Positions 1 through 8,789 of a stretch of 64,000 nucleotides of DNA are shown here, in pieces. Under the pieces are notes generated by a model that did not search any database, was not told the DNA's origin, and was given only the letters and a program-made list of their open reading frames with translations. Positions within the stretch are counted from its first letter, which is position 1. Each line of letters begins with the position of its first letter. Source of the stretch: Syntrophales bacterium (GTDB lineage: Bacteria > Desulfobacterota > Syntrophia > Syntrophales > PHBD01); NCBI GenBank assembly GCA_035363115.1, contig DAOSEM010000001.1, positions 620,001-684,000 of the forward strand, written 5' to 3'. Made by a program: the position numbers and the translations under genes.

Positions 1-689
1 ACGGCATCGAGGATCCGCCGGGCCCGGTCGGCCGCCAGGACGGCGATGCCCGTCATGGTGGCGGTGCCGTTCATCAGGGACAGGGCCTCCTTGGACTCGA
101 AGGCATACGGAGGGAGCCCGGCTTCCTGGATCGCCCGGGCGGCGGGCATCCGGACGCCGCGGTAAAAAACCTCCCGCTCGCCGATCAGGGCGGCGGCGAC
201 GTACGACATGGGCGTGAGGTCTCCCGAGGCCCCGACAGAGCCTTCACAGGGGACGACCGGTGTGATCCCCTCGTTCAGGAAGCGGGCCATCCGCTCCAGG
301 AGCGCCACCGATACCCCCGAGTATCCCCGGGCCAGGCCGATCATGCGGCATAGCATCGCCGCTCGCGTCGCCTCGATCCCGATGGGCTCGCCGGTACCGC
401 AGCCGTGAAAATACAGGGGGCTGCTGCCGCCGTTCTTCAGGACCTCCTGCCGGGAGAGACGCTTTCCGCAGGAGCGGCCGAATCCCGTGGTGACCCCGTA
501 AACCGGGACATTGTCCCGAATCGCGTCCGCCAGCAGGCGGCGGGACCGCTCCATGGTCCGGCGAAAATCCCTCCCCGCTCCGATCCGGACCTCCCGGCCG
601 TCCACGGCGACCGCCACGATGTCTTCCATCGGAACCGGTTGTCCGTCGATGATGAGGGGTTTTTTTAATTTTTTCGAATGGTTTGTCAT
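1..689 (-). CDS. Aromatic amino acid ammonia-lyase (HAL/TAL/PAL family), 3' end cut by window edge
   Basis: About 229 N-terminal codons are present; the C-terminal half lies beyond the left edge. The motif VGASGDLTPMSYVAAAL contains the Ala154-Ser155-Gly156 triad that cyclises to the MIO cofactor, and YGVTTGFG is the family's N-terminal active-site loop. The family removes ammonia from His, Tyr or Phe to give an aryl acrylate. In the substrate-selectivity loop the sequence reads YFHGCGTG rather than the SHAAG of classical histidine ammonia-lyase, so a non-histidine substrate is plausible but not proven. It is the last visible gene of the minus operon, near an AMP-ligase, ACPs and ketosynthases, which points to a starter-unit role rather than histidine catabolism. 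The ATG at 689 has only a weak ribosome binding site. Confidence 0.85.
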   Translation of the reverse strand, partial: MTNHSKKLKKPLIIDGQPVPMEDIVAVAVDGREVRIGAGRDFRRTMERSRRLLADAIRDNVPVYGVTTGFGRSCGKRLSRQEVLKNGGSSPLYFHGCGTGEPIGIEATRAAMLCRMIGLARGYSGVSVALLERMARFLNEGITPVVPCEGSVGASGDLTPMSYVAAALIGEREVFYRGVRMPAARAIQEAGLPPYAFESKEALSLMNGTATMTGIAVLAADRARRILDA

Positions 690-751
690 TGTTTCACAGG
701 CCCGCGTCCAGGCGCGGCGAAGGGGTTTCTTACCGGATGGGGTTTCATCCG

Positions 752-2044
752 TCAACCCTTAGTTGCCCCCTCCTCCCCGGTGACCTCCCCGCGGCGGCCG
801 AACCGGGATTCCATCAGGTCCCGCCTGCGCCGGCGGTATGTGCCGTCCCGGTGCTCCCTTTCGCTCACCTTTTTCAGGAGCTTGAACATCTTGTAGGTCT
901 GGGGCTCGTCCCGGTAGAACGTGTCCCAGGCGAAGTGGAACAATTCCTGGAGCTTCTCCGGGGACATGTTCCGGGGCTGGAAGACGACCTTGTCGGCGGT
1001 GTAGTCGTTCCAGTCGTAGGACAGGATTCTCCCCTCCCGATGGAGGTCGTCGAAGGTCCGGGTATGGGGGAACGGCGTCAGGACGGTGAATTCCGCCAGG
1101 TCCAGCTCGATCTCCATCAGGAAGTCGATGAGCCGCCGGATGCTGTCTTCCGTGTGGTTGTCCAGGCCCAGGAGAATCGTTCCCTCGACGCCGATTCCGT
1201 GGTCATGGTAGCGGCGGATGCGGTTCCGGATCGTGTCCGAGGTGTCGAAGACGGCCTGGTAGACGTACCAGGCCCCCGCCTGGGCGGCCAGATCCAGGAT
1301 CTCCGGGTCGTCCTCGATGGGGTGGCTGCACCAGTTCTTCTTGAGGGGGATCATGGCCCGGAAGAGGTCCTTTTCCCATTGGCTGTCCTGGGCAAGGGAG
1401 TTGTCCACCACGAACAGGCGGTTGTTGTCGATGCCGGCGATCTCCTCAACCACCCGGTCGATGGGCCGGGGCCGAAACTGCCGCCCTCCCAGGAAGGACA
1501 CGCAGCAGGGGTAGCAGTTGAACCGGCAGCCCCGGGAGGCGTGGACCAGGTCCACCATCTGGACGCCCTTGTAATTGTAAAGGTCCCGTTTGAGGATGTC
1601 CCGCCGGGCCGGGCCGATCCACTCCGTCGGGGGTCGGTTGTCAAAGAAGTTATAGACTTTCTTCAGCTTTCCGGATTGGAAGTCCGAAATGACCGCTTCC
1701 ATCCGGCCCTCCGCCTCGCCGAGGAAGACCGAATCGACATGCTCCGCCGCTTCCTCGGCGTGGAGCATGGTTCCGATCCCGCCGCAGAGGACGGGAATTC
1801 CCCGGCGGCGGTATTCGCCGGCGATCTCCCATCCCCGCTTCACCTGGCTGGTGAGCATCATCGAGATGCCGACCAGGTCGGCCCTCTCCTCCAGGTCGAG
1901 GGGCTCCACGTTTTCGTCGGTGAAGGAGACCTCGACACCCGGCGGCAGGGCCGCGGCGAAGACCACCGGTCCATGGGGCGGCAGGTGGAATTCCGTCTGT
2001 CCTTCCAGTTTTTTCCAGCGGGGGTAGATCAGTTTCAGTTTCAT
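752..2044 (-). CDS. B12-binding radical SAM enzyme
   Basis: 430 residues. The N-terminal half (about 1-125) resembles a cobalamin-binding Rossmann domain with an LCGGIGT loop near residue 87. The radical SAM motif is Cys173-x3-Cys177-x2-Cys180 in SRGCRFNCYPC, followed by a TIM-barrel-like region and an Arg-rich tail. Family members use a [4Fe-4S] cluster, SAM and often methylcobalamin for methylation, ring formation or rearrangement at unactivated carbons; the substrate here is unknown. An AAGGA ribosome binding site supports the ATG at 2044. It sits between a DUF3261-like lipoprotein and the ammonia-lyase in one operon, suggesting it acts on the pathway's lipid or polyene product. Confidence 0.85.
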   Translation of the reverse strand: MKLKLIYPRWKKLEGQTEFHLPPHGPVVFAAALPPGVEVSFTDENVEPLDLEERADLVGISMMLTSQVKRGWEIAGEYRRRGIPVLCGGIGTMLHAEEAAEHVDSVFLGEAEGRMEAVISDFQSGKLKKVYNFFDNRPPTEWIGPARRDILKRDLYNYKGVQMVDLVHASRGCRFNCYPCCVSFLGGRQFRPRPIDRVVEEIAGIDNNRLFVVDNSLAQDSQWEKDLFRAMIPLKKNWCSHPIEDDPEILDLAAQAGAWYVYQAVFDTSDTIRNRIRRYHDHGIGVEGTILLGLDNHTEDSIRRLIDFLMEIELDLAEFTVLTPFPHTRTFDDLHREGRILSYDWNDYTADKVVFQPRNMSPEKLQELFHFAWDTFYRDEPQTYKMFKLLKKVSEREHRDGTYRRRRRDLMESRFGRRGEVTGEEGATKG

Positions 2045-2078
2045 GAAGCGGATTCCTTAAACGGATCGGTTCGTTGCG

Positions 2079-2792
2079 TCAAGGGGTGTTCCCCTCTTCT
2101 TCTTCCGGGGCGGTCTCCGGCCGGCTCTCCAGTCGAACCGGCGTCCCGGTCAGGAGGGTCAGCGTGAGCCGGTAGGAGAAGGGGCCGTGGCCCGCCAGTT
2201 CCAGCGTCTTCGGCAGGCCGTGCTCGCTCAGGCCCGCTGCCGTGAGCGTCCGGGTCAGGGCTCCCTCCCTGTACAGGCGGACCTCCCACCGCTCGGGTCC
2301 CGCGAGGACCACGTCCGTGGCCGTGTCCGGATCGTTCCGGAAGCGGCAGGCGGGGCGGTTTCCCTCCTCCAGCCCCACGGTTTCCGGGAGGGCTCCCGGC
2401 GGGAACAGGCAGAAGGTCACGTCCCGGATCAGGGAGCGGGCGAAATCCCTGTTGGTGAACGGTGCGACGGCCCGCTCGATTTCCATGGTTTCCCCTTCGA
2501 CCCGGGCGGTGAAGAGGACGAAGCCCTCGAGGGTCATGAGGGTGAGGCGAAGGGTTTTCGCCGCGGGATCCGCCACGGTGATCCCGATGGCGGAGGTCCC
2601 GCTCCCGTCTGGCAGAACCGCCTGAAGAGAGTGGATCAGCCGCGTCTCCTCCCGCAGGAACGGAAGCCGGCAATCCTGCCGGGTCCGCTCGATCTGGAGG
2701 CCCTCGCCGGGCCGGATGGGCGGGAGGGTGCTGCAGGAGGCCAGAAAGACCACCGCAACCGGGATAAGGACAAGGGGCACGAGCCGCTTCAT
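2079..2792 (-). CDS. DUF3261-like outer-membrane lipoprotein
   Basis: 237 residues with a type II signal peptide: a basic start, a hydrophobic stretch and the lipobox LASC with lipidated Cys20. The rest is a soluble beta-rich domain without recognised catalytic motifs. Length, lipobox and position directly after a LolA-like gene match the DUF3261 lipoproteins found in aryl-polyene clusters, where they are thought to help move product to the outer membrane. The family assignment is from memory of cluster architecture and moderate sequence resemblance. The start overlaps the end of the LolA-like gene by 4 bases (ATGA), indicating translational coupling. Confidence 0.6.
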   Translation of the reverse strand: MKRLVPLVLIPVAVVFLASCSTLPPIRPGEGLQIERTRQDCRLPFLREETRLIHSLQAVLPDGSGTSAIGITVADPAAKTLRLTLMTLEGFVLFTARVEGETMEIERAVAPFTNRDFARSLIRDVTFCLFPPGALPETVGLEEGNRPACRFRNDPDTATDVVLAGPERWEVRLYREGALTRTLTAAGLSEHGLPKTLELAGHGPFSYRLTLTLLTGTPVRLESRPETAPEEEEGNTP

Positions 2793-3508
2793 GGGGCCGC
2801 CTCACCGGGATCCGTGAAAAGCCGCTCGGAAAGAGAAAGGTTGTGCTCCGTCCGGGTGAACTCCAGCATGGTCCAGGCGTCCTTTCCCTCGACGATTTTC
2901 ACGCTCCGGATCGCGCCTTTCCTCTCCGGCGAAAAGGCGATCTCGATCCGGGCGATCAGGTTTACGAGGGTCGGGTCCTTCGGGACCAGGACGACCCGGG
3001 CGGGACGTCCCCCCTCGAGGCGGGCGGTGAACCGGGGATCGGTGTCGAAGCGCCCCTGCGTCCAGGCGGCGATCTCGTCCATCACCATCTGCATGCCCTG
3101 GAGCCGTTCGCCCGCCTCGGGAACCCAGCCCTTGTCTCCATAAACATAGCGCCTGGCACTGCCCCTGTGAATCAGAAGAACGCTCCGGACCGGTTTGGAG
3201 TACTCCCAGCGGACCGAGCCGGGGGCCTGGAAATAGAAGCGGCCCTCCGACACGAACGGCTTTGCCAGGATGGGCAGGTGCTTCTTCTGGACAAACCGGG
3301 CGCGGATCGACCGGACCTGTCCCGCTTCCCGGCGGATCGCGTCCCAGGAATCGGCCCAGCCGGCCAGGAGGAGCGCCAGGGCCATTGTGAGCAGCGGCAC
3401 CGCGACGCGGAAGCGTCTTCCGTACCTTCCGGATTCCCGATATCTCTCGGTATTCACAGGCACCCCAAAATGGAGGGACACCTCCTCCGGCCGGCCGGTG
3501 CCGGACAT
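2789..3508 (-). CDS. LolA-like periplasmic lipoprotein/lipid carrier
   Basis: Up to 239 residues. The mature part begins like LolA: RSIRARFVQKKHL, then SEGRFYFQAPGSVRWEY, the hydrophobic-barrel strands that bind acyl chains. A hydrophobic export segment lies near residues 34-50, so the ATG at 3508 gives an unusually long N-region; an internal GTG (VNTERYRESG) may be the true start. LolA paralogues in aryl-polyene clusters are believed to carry the lipid-linked pigment across the periplasm, unlike housekeeping LolA, which carries lipoproteins. It lies 19 bases after the ketoreductase and overlaps the next lipoprotein gene. Confidence 0.75.
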   Translation of the reverse strand: MSGTGRPEEVSLHFGVPVNTERYRESGRYGRRFRVAVPLLTMALALLLAGWADSWDAIRREAGQVRSIRARFVQKKHLPILAKPFVSEGRFYFQAPGSVRWEYSKPVRSVLLIHRGSARRYVYGDKGWVPEAGERLQGMQMVMDEIAAWTQGRFDTDPRFTARLEGGRPARVVLVPKDPTLVNLIARIEIAFSPERKGAIRSVKIVEGKDAWTMLEFTRTEHNLSLSERLFTDPGEAAP

Positions 3509-3527
3509 GGAAGAAGTGTCCCGTGGA

Positions 3528-4256
3528 TTAAAACATGCCGCCGTTGACCGAGATCACCTGGCCGGTGATGTACGAAGCGTCCGGGGAGCAGAGGAAGCGG
3601 ACCACCTTCGCCACCTCCTCGGGGCGGCCGATGCGGTTCATGGGAATGATGTCCTTGATGCGGTCCACCGGGGCGTGGGCGATCATCTCCGTCTCGATCA
3701 GGCCGGGGGCGACCACGTTCACCCGGATGCCCAGGCGGGCCACCTCCGCGGACAGGGAGCGGCTGGCGGCAATGAGGCCCGACTTGGCGGCCGAGTAGTT
3801 TACCTGCCCGCGGTTGGGGACCAGGGCCGCCACCGAGGAAACGGACACGATGGACCCGGATCGGCTCCGGGCCATCTTCCGGAGGACCGGCTTGGTCATG
3901 TTGTAGAAGCCCTTCAGGGTCGTCTGCAGGACCCGGTCCCAGTCGTCCTCGGGCATCATCATGAACAGCCCGTCGGCGGTGACGCCGGCATTGTTCACCA
4001 GGACGTCGATCTTCTTGTGGCGGTTCAGGATTTCCTTCATGTGCCGGTCCGTGTCGTTGCTGTCGGCGACGTCGAAGCGAACCGTCTCGCCGTCTCCGCC
4101 CGCTTTCCGGATCGACTCCAGGGTTTCCGCCGCCGCCGCGTCGTTGGACCGGTAATTCACGATTATGTAATAGCCCGACCGGGCCAGCTCCATGGATACG
4201 GCCCGGCCGATTCCCCGGCTCCCGCCTGTTACGATGGCCACCGCGGCATCGCTCAT
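3528..4256 (-). CDS. 3-oxoacyl-ACP reductase (FabG-type SDR)
   Basis: 242 residues, the usual SDR length. It has the NAD(P) motif TGGSRGIG near the N-terminus, NNAG near residue 85, and the catalytic Ser plus YSAAK (Tyr-x3-Lys) near residue 152, ending in a FabG-like SVNGGMF. It reduces the beta-keto group of an ACP-bound chain to a hydroxyl with NADPH. The ATG at 4256 overlaps the stop of the upstream dehydratase (ATGA), so I prefer it to longer in-frame alternatives. As the only ketoreductase in the locus it probably serves every extension cycle. Confidence 0.93.
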   Translation of the reverse strand: MSDAAVAIVTGGSRGIGRAVSMELARSGYYIIVNYRSNDAAAAETLESIRKAGGDGETVRFDVADSNDTDRHMKEILNRHKKIDVLVNNAGVTADGLFMMMPEDDWDRVLQTTLKGFYNMTKPVLRKMARSRSGSIVSVSSVAALVPNRGQVNYSAAKSGLIAASRSLSAEVARLGIRVNVVAPGLIETEMIAHAPVDRIKDIIPMNRIGRPEEVAKVVRFLCSPDASYITGQVISVNGGMF

Positions 4257-4705
4257 GATTCCTTCTTTCCCTCCCCGTTTCCTTCTTCGCCGAAGACCTG
4301 GATCTGCACGCGGGCGAGGGTTTCCCCGCCGGTCTCCGCGATTCCCTCGAACACGCTGTAGCCTTCGATGCTGTACAGCAGACGGACCCGCGTCTGTACG
4401 ACCGACCGAAGCGGCACTTTCTCGACCAGGAAGTCGGCGCTCTTGATGCCGACGATCCACCCCAGGGAGGCGCTCTTCTTCCCCTGGCGCTTCCGCCGGG
4501 CGCCGATGCAGACCGCCGCCGACTGGGCTGTCAGCTCGATCAGGATGACCGGATCCACCCCGTCGGGACCGGCCGTTGGCCAGGAGGAGGCGGCCAGGGA
4601 GCGCGTGACGGCCGTCTGGTCGTCCAGGTCCACGATCTCGTCGATCAGCCGGAGACGGTCCCGGTGCGGAATCAGGTCCTCGATCTTCAGGTTTGTCGTT
4701 TTCAT
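4253..4705 (-). CDS. Hotdog-fold 3-hydroxyacyl-ACP dehydratase-like protein (ApeP-type)
   Basis: 150 residues. LIPHRDRLRLIDEIVDLD near the N-terminus matches the opening of FabA/FabZ proteins, and IELTAQSAAV matches their central helix with the conserved Glu. The usual GHFPxxPxxPG block carrying the catalytic His is absent. In aryl-polyene clusters two hotdog proteins (ApeI and ApeP) work as a pair, one of them atypical; the FabZ-like protein at 13306 could be the partner here. First gene of the minus operon, 39 bases downstream of a good -10 box. Confidence 0.7.
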   Translation of the reverse strand: MKTTNLKIEDLIPHRDRLRLIDEIVDLDDQTAVTRSLAASSWPTAGPDGVDPVILIELTAQSAAVCIGARRKRQGKKSASLGWIVGIKSADFLVEKVPLRSVVQTRVRLLYSIEGYSVFEGIAETGGETLARVQIQVFGEEGNGEGKKES

Positions 4706-4743
4706 GGGTCTTGTTCCGAATGGCCGGGTCGACTGCGGCTCCT

Positions 4744-4772
4744 GTTAAAGGAGATAATTCCCGGGAAGTCAA
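4744..4772 (-). promoter_or_regulatory. Predicted sigma-70 promoter of the minus biosynthetic operon
   Basis: On the minus strand, TTGACT (4772-4767), a 17-base spacer and TTTAAC (4749-4744), followed 39 bases later by the dehydratase start at 4705. Five of six and four of six consensus matches. Read by eye only. Confidence 0.5.
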
Positions 4773-4844
4773 GCGGAATCCGTTCCGCCGAGCCCCGCGT
4801 GACGGACCGGATCGCTGCGGGCCGGTTCTTGATCTGGAAATTCA

Positions 4845-4874
4845 TTGACTCCCCCCCGCAGTTTTGGGTAAGAG
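4845..4874 (+). promoter_or_regulatory. Predicted sigma-70 promoter of the divergent plus operon
   Basis: TTGACT at 4845-4850, an 18-base spacer and TAAGAG at 4869-4874, in the 235-base divergent region upstream of the AMP-ligase. It has the same -35 box as the opposing promoter, so both operons may be co-regulated. The -10 match is weak. Confidence 0.4.
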
Positions 4875-4940
4875 GAGCCGTTTCATGCCAAATCCAACCC
4901 GGGAGTCTGGATCATCGCGAATCTTTTCTCAAATAGGCGT

Positions 4941-6287
4941 TTGGAAAGCCGCCTTCGGCAGCGTTCCGGAGAAGAAGACCTGTTTCTGCCGCAGGGTGAA
5001 CCGGGAAGCCTGTTCGCCCTGGCCCGGGGAATCAGGAACAGCCTTCCGCCGGGCGCCGGGCCGGGAGATGTCCTCTGCCTCGCCACGGAGAGCCGCCGGC
5101 TGACCGCGGCCGCCATCGTGGCCTCCCTGACCGGCGGTCCCCGGCTGATCCTTCCCCACGCCCTCTCCGCGGCGGTGATCCGGGAGATCCATGGATGCCG
5201 CCCCCTGCTGGCGGTCCTGGCGGACGAGGTCCTGGACGTCCCAGCGGGAGTGCCCCTCCTGCGCGACGTGAAGGACGCGCCGGCGGAGACCGCCGTCCTG
5301 GCTCGGGATGCCGACGAGCCCTTCCTCCATCTTTTTACTGGCGGGTCCACCGGCAGTCCCCGTCTCTGGAGCAAGACACCGTCCAACCTGTTCGGCGAGG
5401 CCTTCTATCTGGCGGAGCAGTTCGGCATCGAGGGAACGGACCGGATCCTTGCCACCGTTCCCCCCGTTCACATCTACGGGCTCCTCTTCTCGATCCTGCT
5501 TCCCCTGGTGACGGGAGCCCGGGTCGTGGACGCCATGCCGTCTTTCCCCGGCGAGATCGCCGGGGCGCTCCGGGAGTCCGGGGCGACCGTCCTGGTGAGC
5601 GTCCCCGTTCACTACCGTGTCCTCCGGACGGCTCCCCTCGACGGCCATACCCTGCGCTGCGCCTTCTCGTCGGCGGGCATGCTCGAGGCATCCGACAGCC
5701 TGCAGTTCCACGATGAGTCGGGGGTCGGCATCACGGAGGTCTACGGATCCACGGAGACGGGGGGTATTGCCCTCCGGAACCGCTTCACCGACGGGCCCTG
5801 CTGGCATTCCTTCGGGGTTGTGGACTGGAAGATCGAGGGCGAGCTCCTGCATGTCCGTTCCCCTTTCCTGTCTCCGGAAATGGAGCGGGACGCCGACGGT
5901 TTCGCCGCCACCGGGGACCGGGTCGAGGCCGCCGGGGTGTCGTCCTTCGACCTGCTGGGACGGATGGACGGGATCGTCAAGGTGGGCGGAAAACGGGTCG
6001 ATCTGCGGGAAGTCCTGGAAAAGCTCAAGGGCCTGGAGGGGGTCTCCGACGCCTACGTGACGGCCCTCCCCGTCGGAACGGGACGGCAGCAGGAAGTGGC
6101 GGCCCTCGTTGTAACGGAGCACGCAGACGACTCCCTGAAGGGCGCCCTGGAGGCGATCCTGGAGCCCCCCGCCAGGCCGAGGCTGCTGCGGACCGTTCGC
6201 CGGATCCCCGTCCTGGCCACGGGAAAGCCCGATCGCGCCCGCATCGAGGAAATCCTCCGCCACGGCGAGCCCGATGATCGTCCTTGA
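4941..6287 (+). CDS. AMP-ligase (acyl/aryl adenylating enzyme)
   Basis: 448 residues. ANL-superfamily signatures are in order: the phosphate loop FTGGSTGSPRLWSKT, the YGSTETGGI core motif, the ATP-binding GDRVE, the hinge GGKRVDLRE, and the C-terminal GKPDR with its catalytic Lys. It is somewhat shorter than typical 500-600 residue ligases, as is common for pathway AMP-ligases in aryl-polyene clusters. Probable role: activate the ammonia-lyase product as an acyl-AMP and load it on an ACP. The start is TTG with a poor ribosome binding site; no ATG or GTG lies between it and the upstream in-frame stop at 4869. It overlaps the ABC gene by 14 bases. Confidence 0.85.
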   Translation: MESRLRQRSGEEDLFLPQGEPGSLFALARGIRNSLPPGAGPGDVLCLATESRRLTAAAIVASLTGGPRLILPHALSAAVIREIHGCRPLLAVLADEVLDVPAGVPLLRDVKDAPAETAVLARDADEPFLHLFTGGSTGSPRLWSKTPSNLFGEAFYLAEQFGIEGTDRILATVPPVHIYGLLFSILLPLVTGARVVDAMPSFPGEIAGALRESGATVLVSVPVHYRVLRTAPLDGHTLRCAFSSAGMLEASDSLQFHDESGVGITEVYGSTETGGIALRNRFTDGPCWHSFGVVDWKIEGELLHVRSPFLSPEMERDADGFAATGDRVEAAGVSSFDLLGRMDGIVKVGGKRVDLREVLEKLKGLEGVSDAYVTALPVGTGRQQEVAALVVTEHADDSLKGALEAILEPPARPRLLRTVRRIPVLATGKPDRARIEEILRHGEPDDRP

Positions 6288-7194
6288 GAGCCTTTCGAAA
6301 TCCTACGGTCCGCAAAAGGCGCTGGACAATCTGAGCCTTACCTTCCACGAAGGGGCCGTAACGGGTCTCCTCGGGCCGAACGGAGCCGGCAAGACGACAC
6401 TGCTCTCCATCCTGCTGGGGATTCTCGCAAAGGACCGCGGACGGGTCGTCGTGGGCGGGTACGATCTCGACGAGAGGCTGGAGGACGTTCGCCGGATTTC
6501 CTGCCTCGTGCCCCAGAACCTGGCCTTCTATTCCGCTCTAACGGCCCGGGAGAACCTCTCCTTTTTCGGATCTCTCTGCGGCCTCTCCGGGAAGGCACTC
6601 GCGGAGCGCATGGAGGCCGCCGTCGCCGCCGCGAGCCTGGAGTCCTTTCTCGACAAGCCGGCGGAGACCTATTCCGGAGGAATGAAACGGCGGCTGAATC
6701 TGGCCATCGGGCTCCTGGCCCGGCCCCGGGTCCTGTACCTGGACGAGCCGACCGTCGGGGTGGATGCCCAGTCCCGGACCTGGATCCTCGAGACGATCCG
6801 GCGGATCAACCGGGAAGAGGGCGTGACGGTGGTCTACGCGTCCCATTACATGGATGAGGTCGAGCAGGTGGCCGACGATCTCGTGATCCTGGACGAGGGG
6901 CGGGTCGTCCTGGCGGGTGGCCGCGACAGGGTCCTGGCGGAGGCGGATGCCCTGGTCATGGAGGTGGCGGGGATGGATTCCGTCCTCCTGGAGCGCATCG
7001 AAAAGATCGACGGACTCACCGTGAAAGGATCGGCCGTGATCCTGGAAGCCGGCCCGGGGCTGGCCGCCTCCCTGAAACGGGTCCTGATGGCCCTGGAGGG
7101 GACGGAGGCCCGGATCGCCGGGATGAAGGGCGGCAGCCGCACCCTGGAAGACCTGTTCCTGAGGCTCACCTCGCGGGCGCTGAGGGACGAATGA
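6274..7194 (+). CDS. ABC transporter ATP-binding protein (ABC-2 type)
   Basis: 306 residues. Walker A is GPNGAGKTT, the signature is YSGGMKRRLNLAIG, and Walker B is VLYLDEPTVGVDAQSR, followed by an H-loop in ASHYMDE. The C-terminal 80 residues are the accessory domain typical of drug, polysaccharide and lipid ABC-2 exporters. Its stop overlaps the permease start (ATGA), so the two form one exporter. Placed between the AMP-ligase and an ACP, it most likely powers export of the cluster product or a precursor across the inner membrane. Confidence 0.93.
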   Translation: MIVLESLSKSYGPQKALDNLSLTFHEGAVTGLLGPNGAGKTTLLSILLGILAKDRGRVVVGGYDLDERLEDVRRISCLVPQNLAFYSALTARENLSFFGSLCGLSGKALAERMEAAVAAASLESFLDKPAETYSGGMKRRLNLAIGLLARPRVLYLDEPTVGVDAQSRTWILETIRRINREEGVTVVYASHYMDEVEQVADDLVILDEGRVVLAGGRDRVLAEADALVMEVAGMDSVLLERIEKIDGLTVKGSAVILEAGPGLAASLKRVLMALEGTEARIAGMKGGSRTLEDLFLRLTSRALRDE

Positions 7195-8432
7195 ACCGGA
7201 TTGTCGCCATCCTTCGGAAGGAATTCCTCATTCTCGGCCGCGACCGCGTGTCGCTGCTGGTTCTGTTCTTTCTGCCCGCCGTCTTCATCCTCATCATGTC
7301 CCTGGCGATGGGGGAGCTCTTTTCCGCCCATTCCCGGGTGCGGATCCCCGTGCTGGTCGTCAACGGGGACGAGGGGACGCGGGGCAGCGCCGTGGTGGAG
7401 ATCCTGAGGCAGGCCGGGCCCTTCGAGATCCGGACGGGCGCCGTCGGGACGGATCCGGAAGAGGTGAAACGTCTTCTGAAGTCGGGGGACGTCCGGTTTG
7501 CCTGCCTCATCCGCAAGGATTTTTCCGCCACCGTCTCCGCCCGGGAAGGGGAGGAGGCGTCCGGCTCGATCCACGTGATCATGGATCCGACGATTCACCG
7601 GCAGGCTCAGGAGCTCTTTCGCATGGCCGTGCTGGGGGCCGCCGGCAAGGCCCGCCTTGCCGCGTTCCTGGACGGAATTGGTCCGCTCCTGGACGTGGCC
7701 GGGGTGGATGGGGCGGCCCTGGACGCCCGCATGGCGGCGGCCGGGGATCCGGCCGTGGCGATCTCCTATGTCGCCGGGGACGGGACGAAGGGCCAGGTGC
7801 CGAACGCCGTCCAGCAGAGCGTGCCCTCCTGGATCGTCTTCGCCGTTTTCTTCATCGTGCTGCCCATCGGGAACGCCTTCATCGGCGAGCGGAACCAGGG
7901 CACCTTTTCCCGCCTCGCCGGGATGAACGTTTCGCTCGGGCTGCTCCTCATGGGAAAGACGGTTCCCTATTTCCTGGTGAACCAGATCCAGGTGGCGGCC
8001 ATGCTGGCCGTCGGGGTCTGGGTCGTTCCCCTCCTGGGCGGTTCCGCCCTGACCCTGGGGAATTCTCCGGCGGGACTGGCCCTGCTGTCGGCAAGCCTCA
8101 GCCTGTGTGCCATCGCCATGGCCCTCCTGGTCGCCGCTCTCAGCCGGACCCCGGAGCAGTCCAGCACGGTCGGGGGGATTCTGAACCTGCTCCTGGGGGC
8201 CATGGGCGGCGTCATGGTTCCCGTCTTCGTGATGCCCCCCGTTCTTCAGACGCTGTCGAGCCTGTCCCCCATGTCCTGGGGCCTCCAGGGCTACCTGGAC
8301 CTCTTCCTCCGCGACGGGGGGGTACGGGACGTGCTGCCCGAGGCGGCGCTCCTTATGACCGGCGCGGCGATGCTCCTGGGGGCGGCCTTTGCCGTTCTCC
8401 GGAGTCAGGCCCGGCAGGGCGGGGTCGCGTGA
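7191..8432 (+). CDS. ABC-2 type transporter permease
   Basis: 413 residues. One membrane segment near residues 20-40 follows the amphipathic KEFLILGRDR start; then comes a large extracytoplasmic domain (about 45-210) and five or six hydrophobic segments in the second half, ending near LLGAAFAVL. This is the layout of ABC-2 permeases of the DrrB/YhhJ kind. It partners the ATPase encoded immediately upstream. Substrate unknown; the location implies a lipid or polyketide made by this locus. Confidence 0.88.
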   Translation: MNRIVAILRKEFLILGRDRVSLLVLFFLPAVFILIMSLAMGELFSAHSRVRIPVLVVNGDEGTRGSAVVEILRQAGPFEIRTGAVGTDPEEVKRLLKSGDVRFACLIRKDFSATVSAREGEEASGSIHVIMDPTIHRQAQELFRMAVLGAAGKARLAAFLDGIGPLLDVAGVDGAALDARMAAAGDPAVAISYVAGDGTKGQVPNAVQQSVPSWIVFAVFFIVLPIGNAFIGERNQGTFSRLAGMNVSLGLLLMGKTVPYFLVNQIQVAAMLAVGVWVVPLLGGSALTLGNSPAGLALLSASLSLCAIAMALLVAALSRTPEQSSTVGGILNLLLGAMGGVMVPVFVMPPVLQTLSSLSPMSWGLQGYLDLFLRDGGVRDVLPEAALLMTGAAMLLGAAFAVLRSQARQGGVA

Positions 8433-8515
8433 ACAGGGATGCGGCGGGATCGGCATGCTCCGGCCGCGGCATGGTAACGGCAACCAAATACTATGGATAC
8501 AGAAGGAATGTGTGA

Positions 8516-8785
8516 ATGAAAGGATCCCTGGACGAGACCTTCAAGCGGGAACTCAAGGAACTGATCATCGAGGAGTGCGACCTGGCGGACCGCTTCCGAC
8601 CCGGGGACATCCGGGACGACGAGCCCCTCTTCGGGCGGGATTCCCGCATCGGCCTGGATTCCATCGACGCCCTGCAGATCTCCATCGCCGTACAGCGGTA
8701 CAACGTCAACATCACCGACAGCAAGGTCATGCGGCGCGTCATGACCTCCATCAACGCCTTTGCCGATTACCTCCGGCCGGAGTAG
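8516..8785 (+). CDS. Acyl carrier protein (ACP-1)
   Basis: 89 residues with the phosphopantetheine site RIGLDSIDALQ, Ser49 being the attachment residue. Length and acidic composition fit a type II ACP. An AAGGA box lies eight bases before the ATG. It precedes a ketosynthase by four bases, and the 83-base gap from the ABC permease holds no other gene. First of four distinct ACPs in the locus, possibly the starter or main chain carrier. Confidence 0.9.
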   Translation: MKGSLDETFKRELKELIIEECDLADRFRPGDIRDDEPLFGRDSRIGLDSIDALQISIAVQRYNVNITDSKVMRRVMTSINAFADYLRPE

Positions 8786-8789
8786 ATCC

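Noticed and set aside
1..689. Calling the ammonia-lyase a histidine-catabolic HutH
   Set aside because: No other hut gene is seen, the selectivity loop differs (YFHGCGTG) and the neighbours are ketosynthase-pathway genes.
6846..8483. Long open frames antisense to clear genes, here and also at about 31242-33155, 33467-35692 and 36980-39229
   Set aside because: They lie opposite genes with strong family motifs, have repetitive Arg/Gly/Pro composition and no recognisable domain. High third-position GC explains them.
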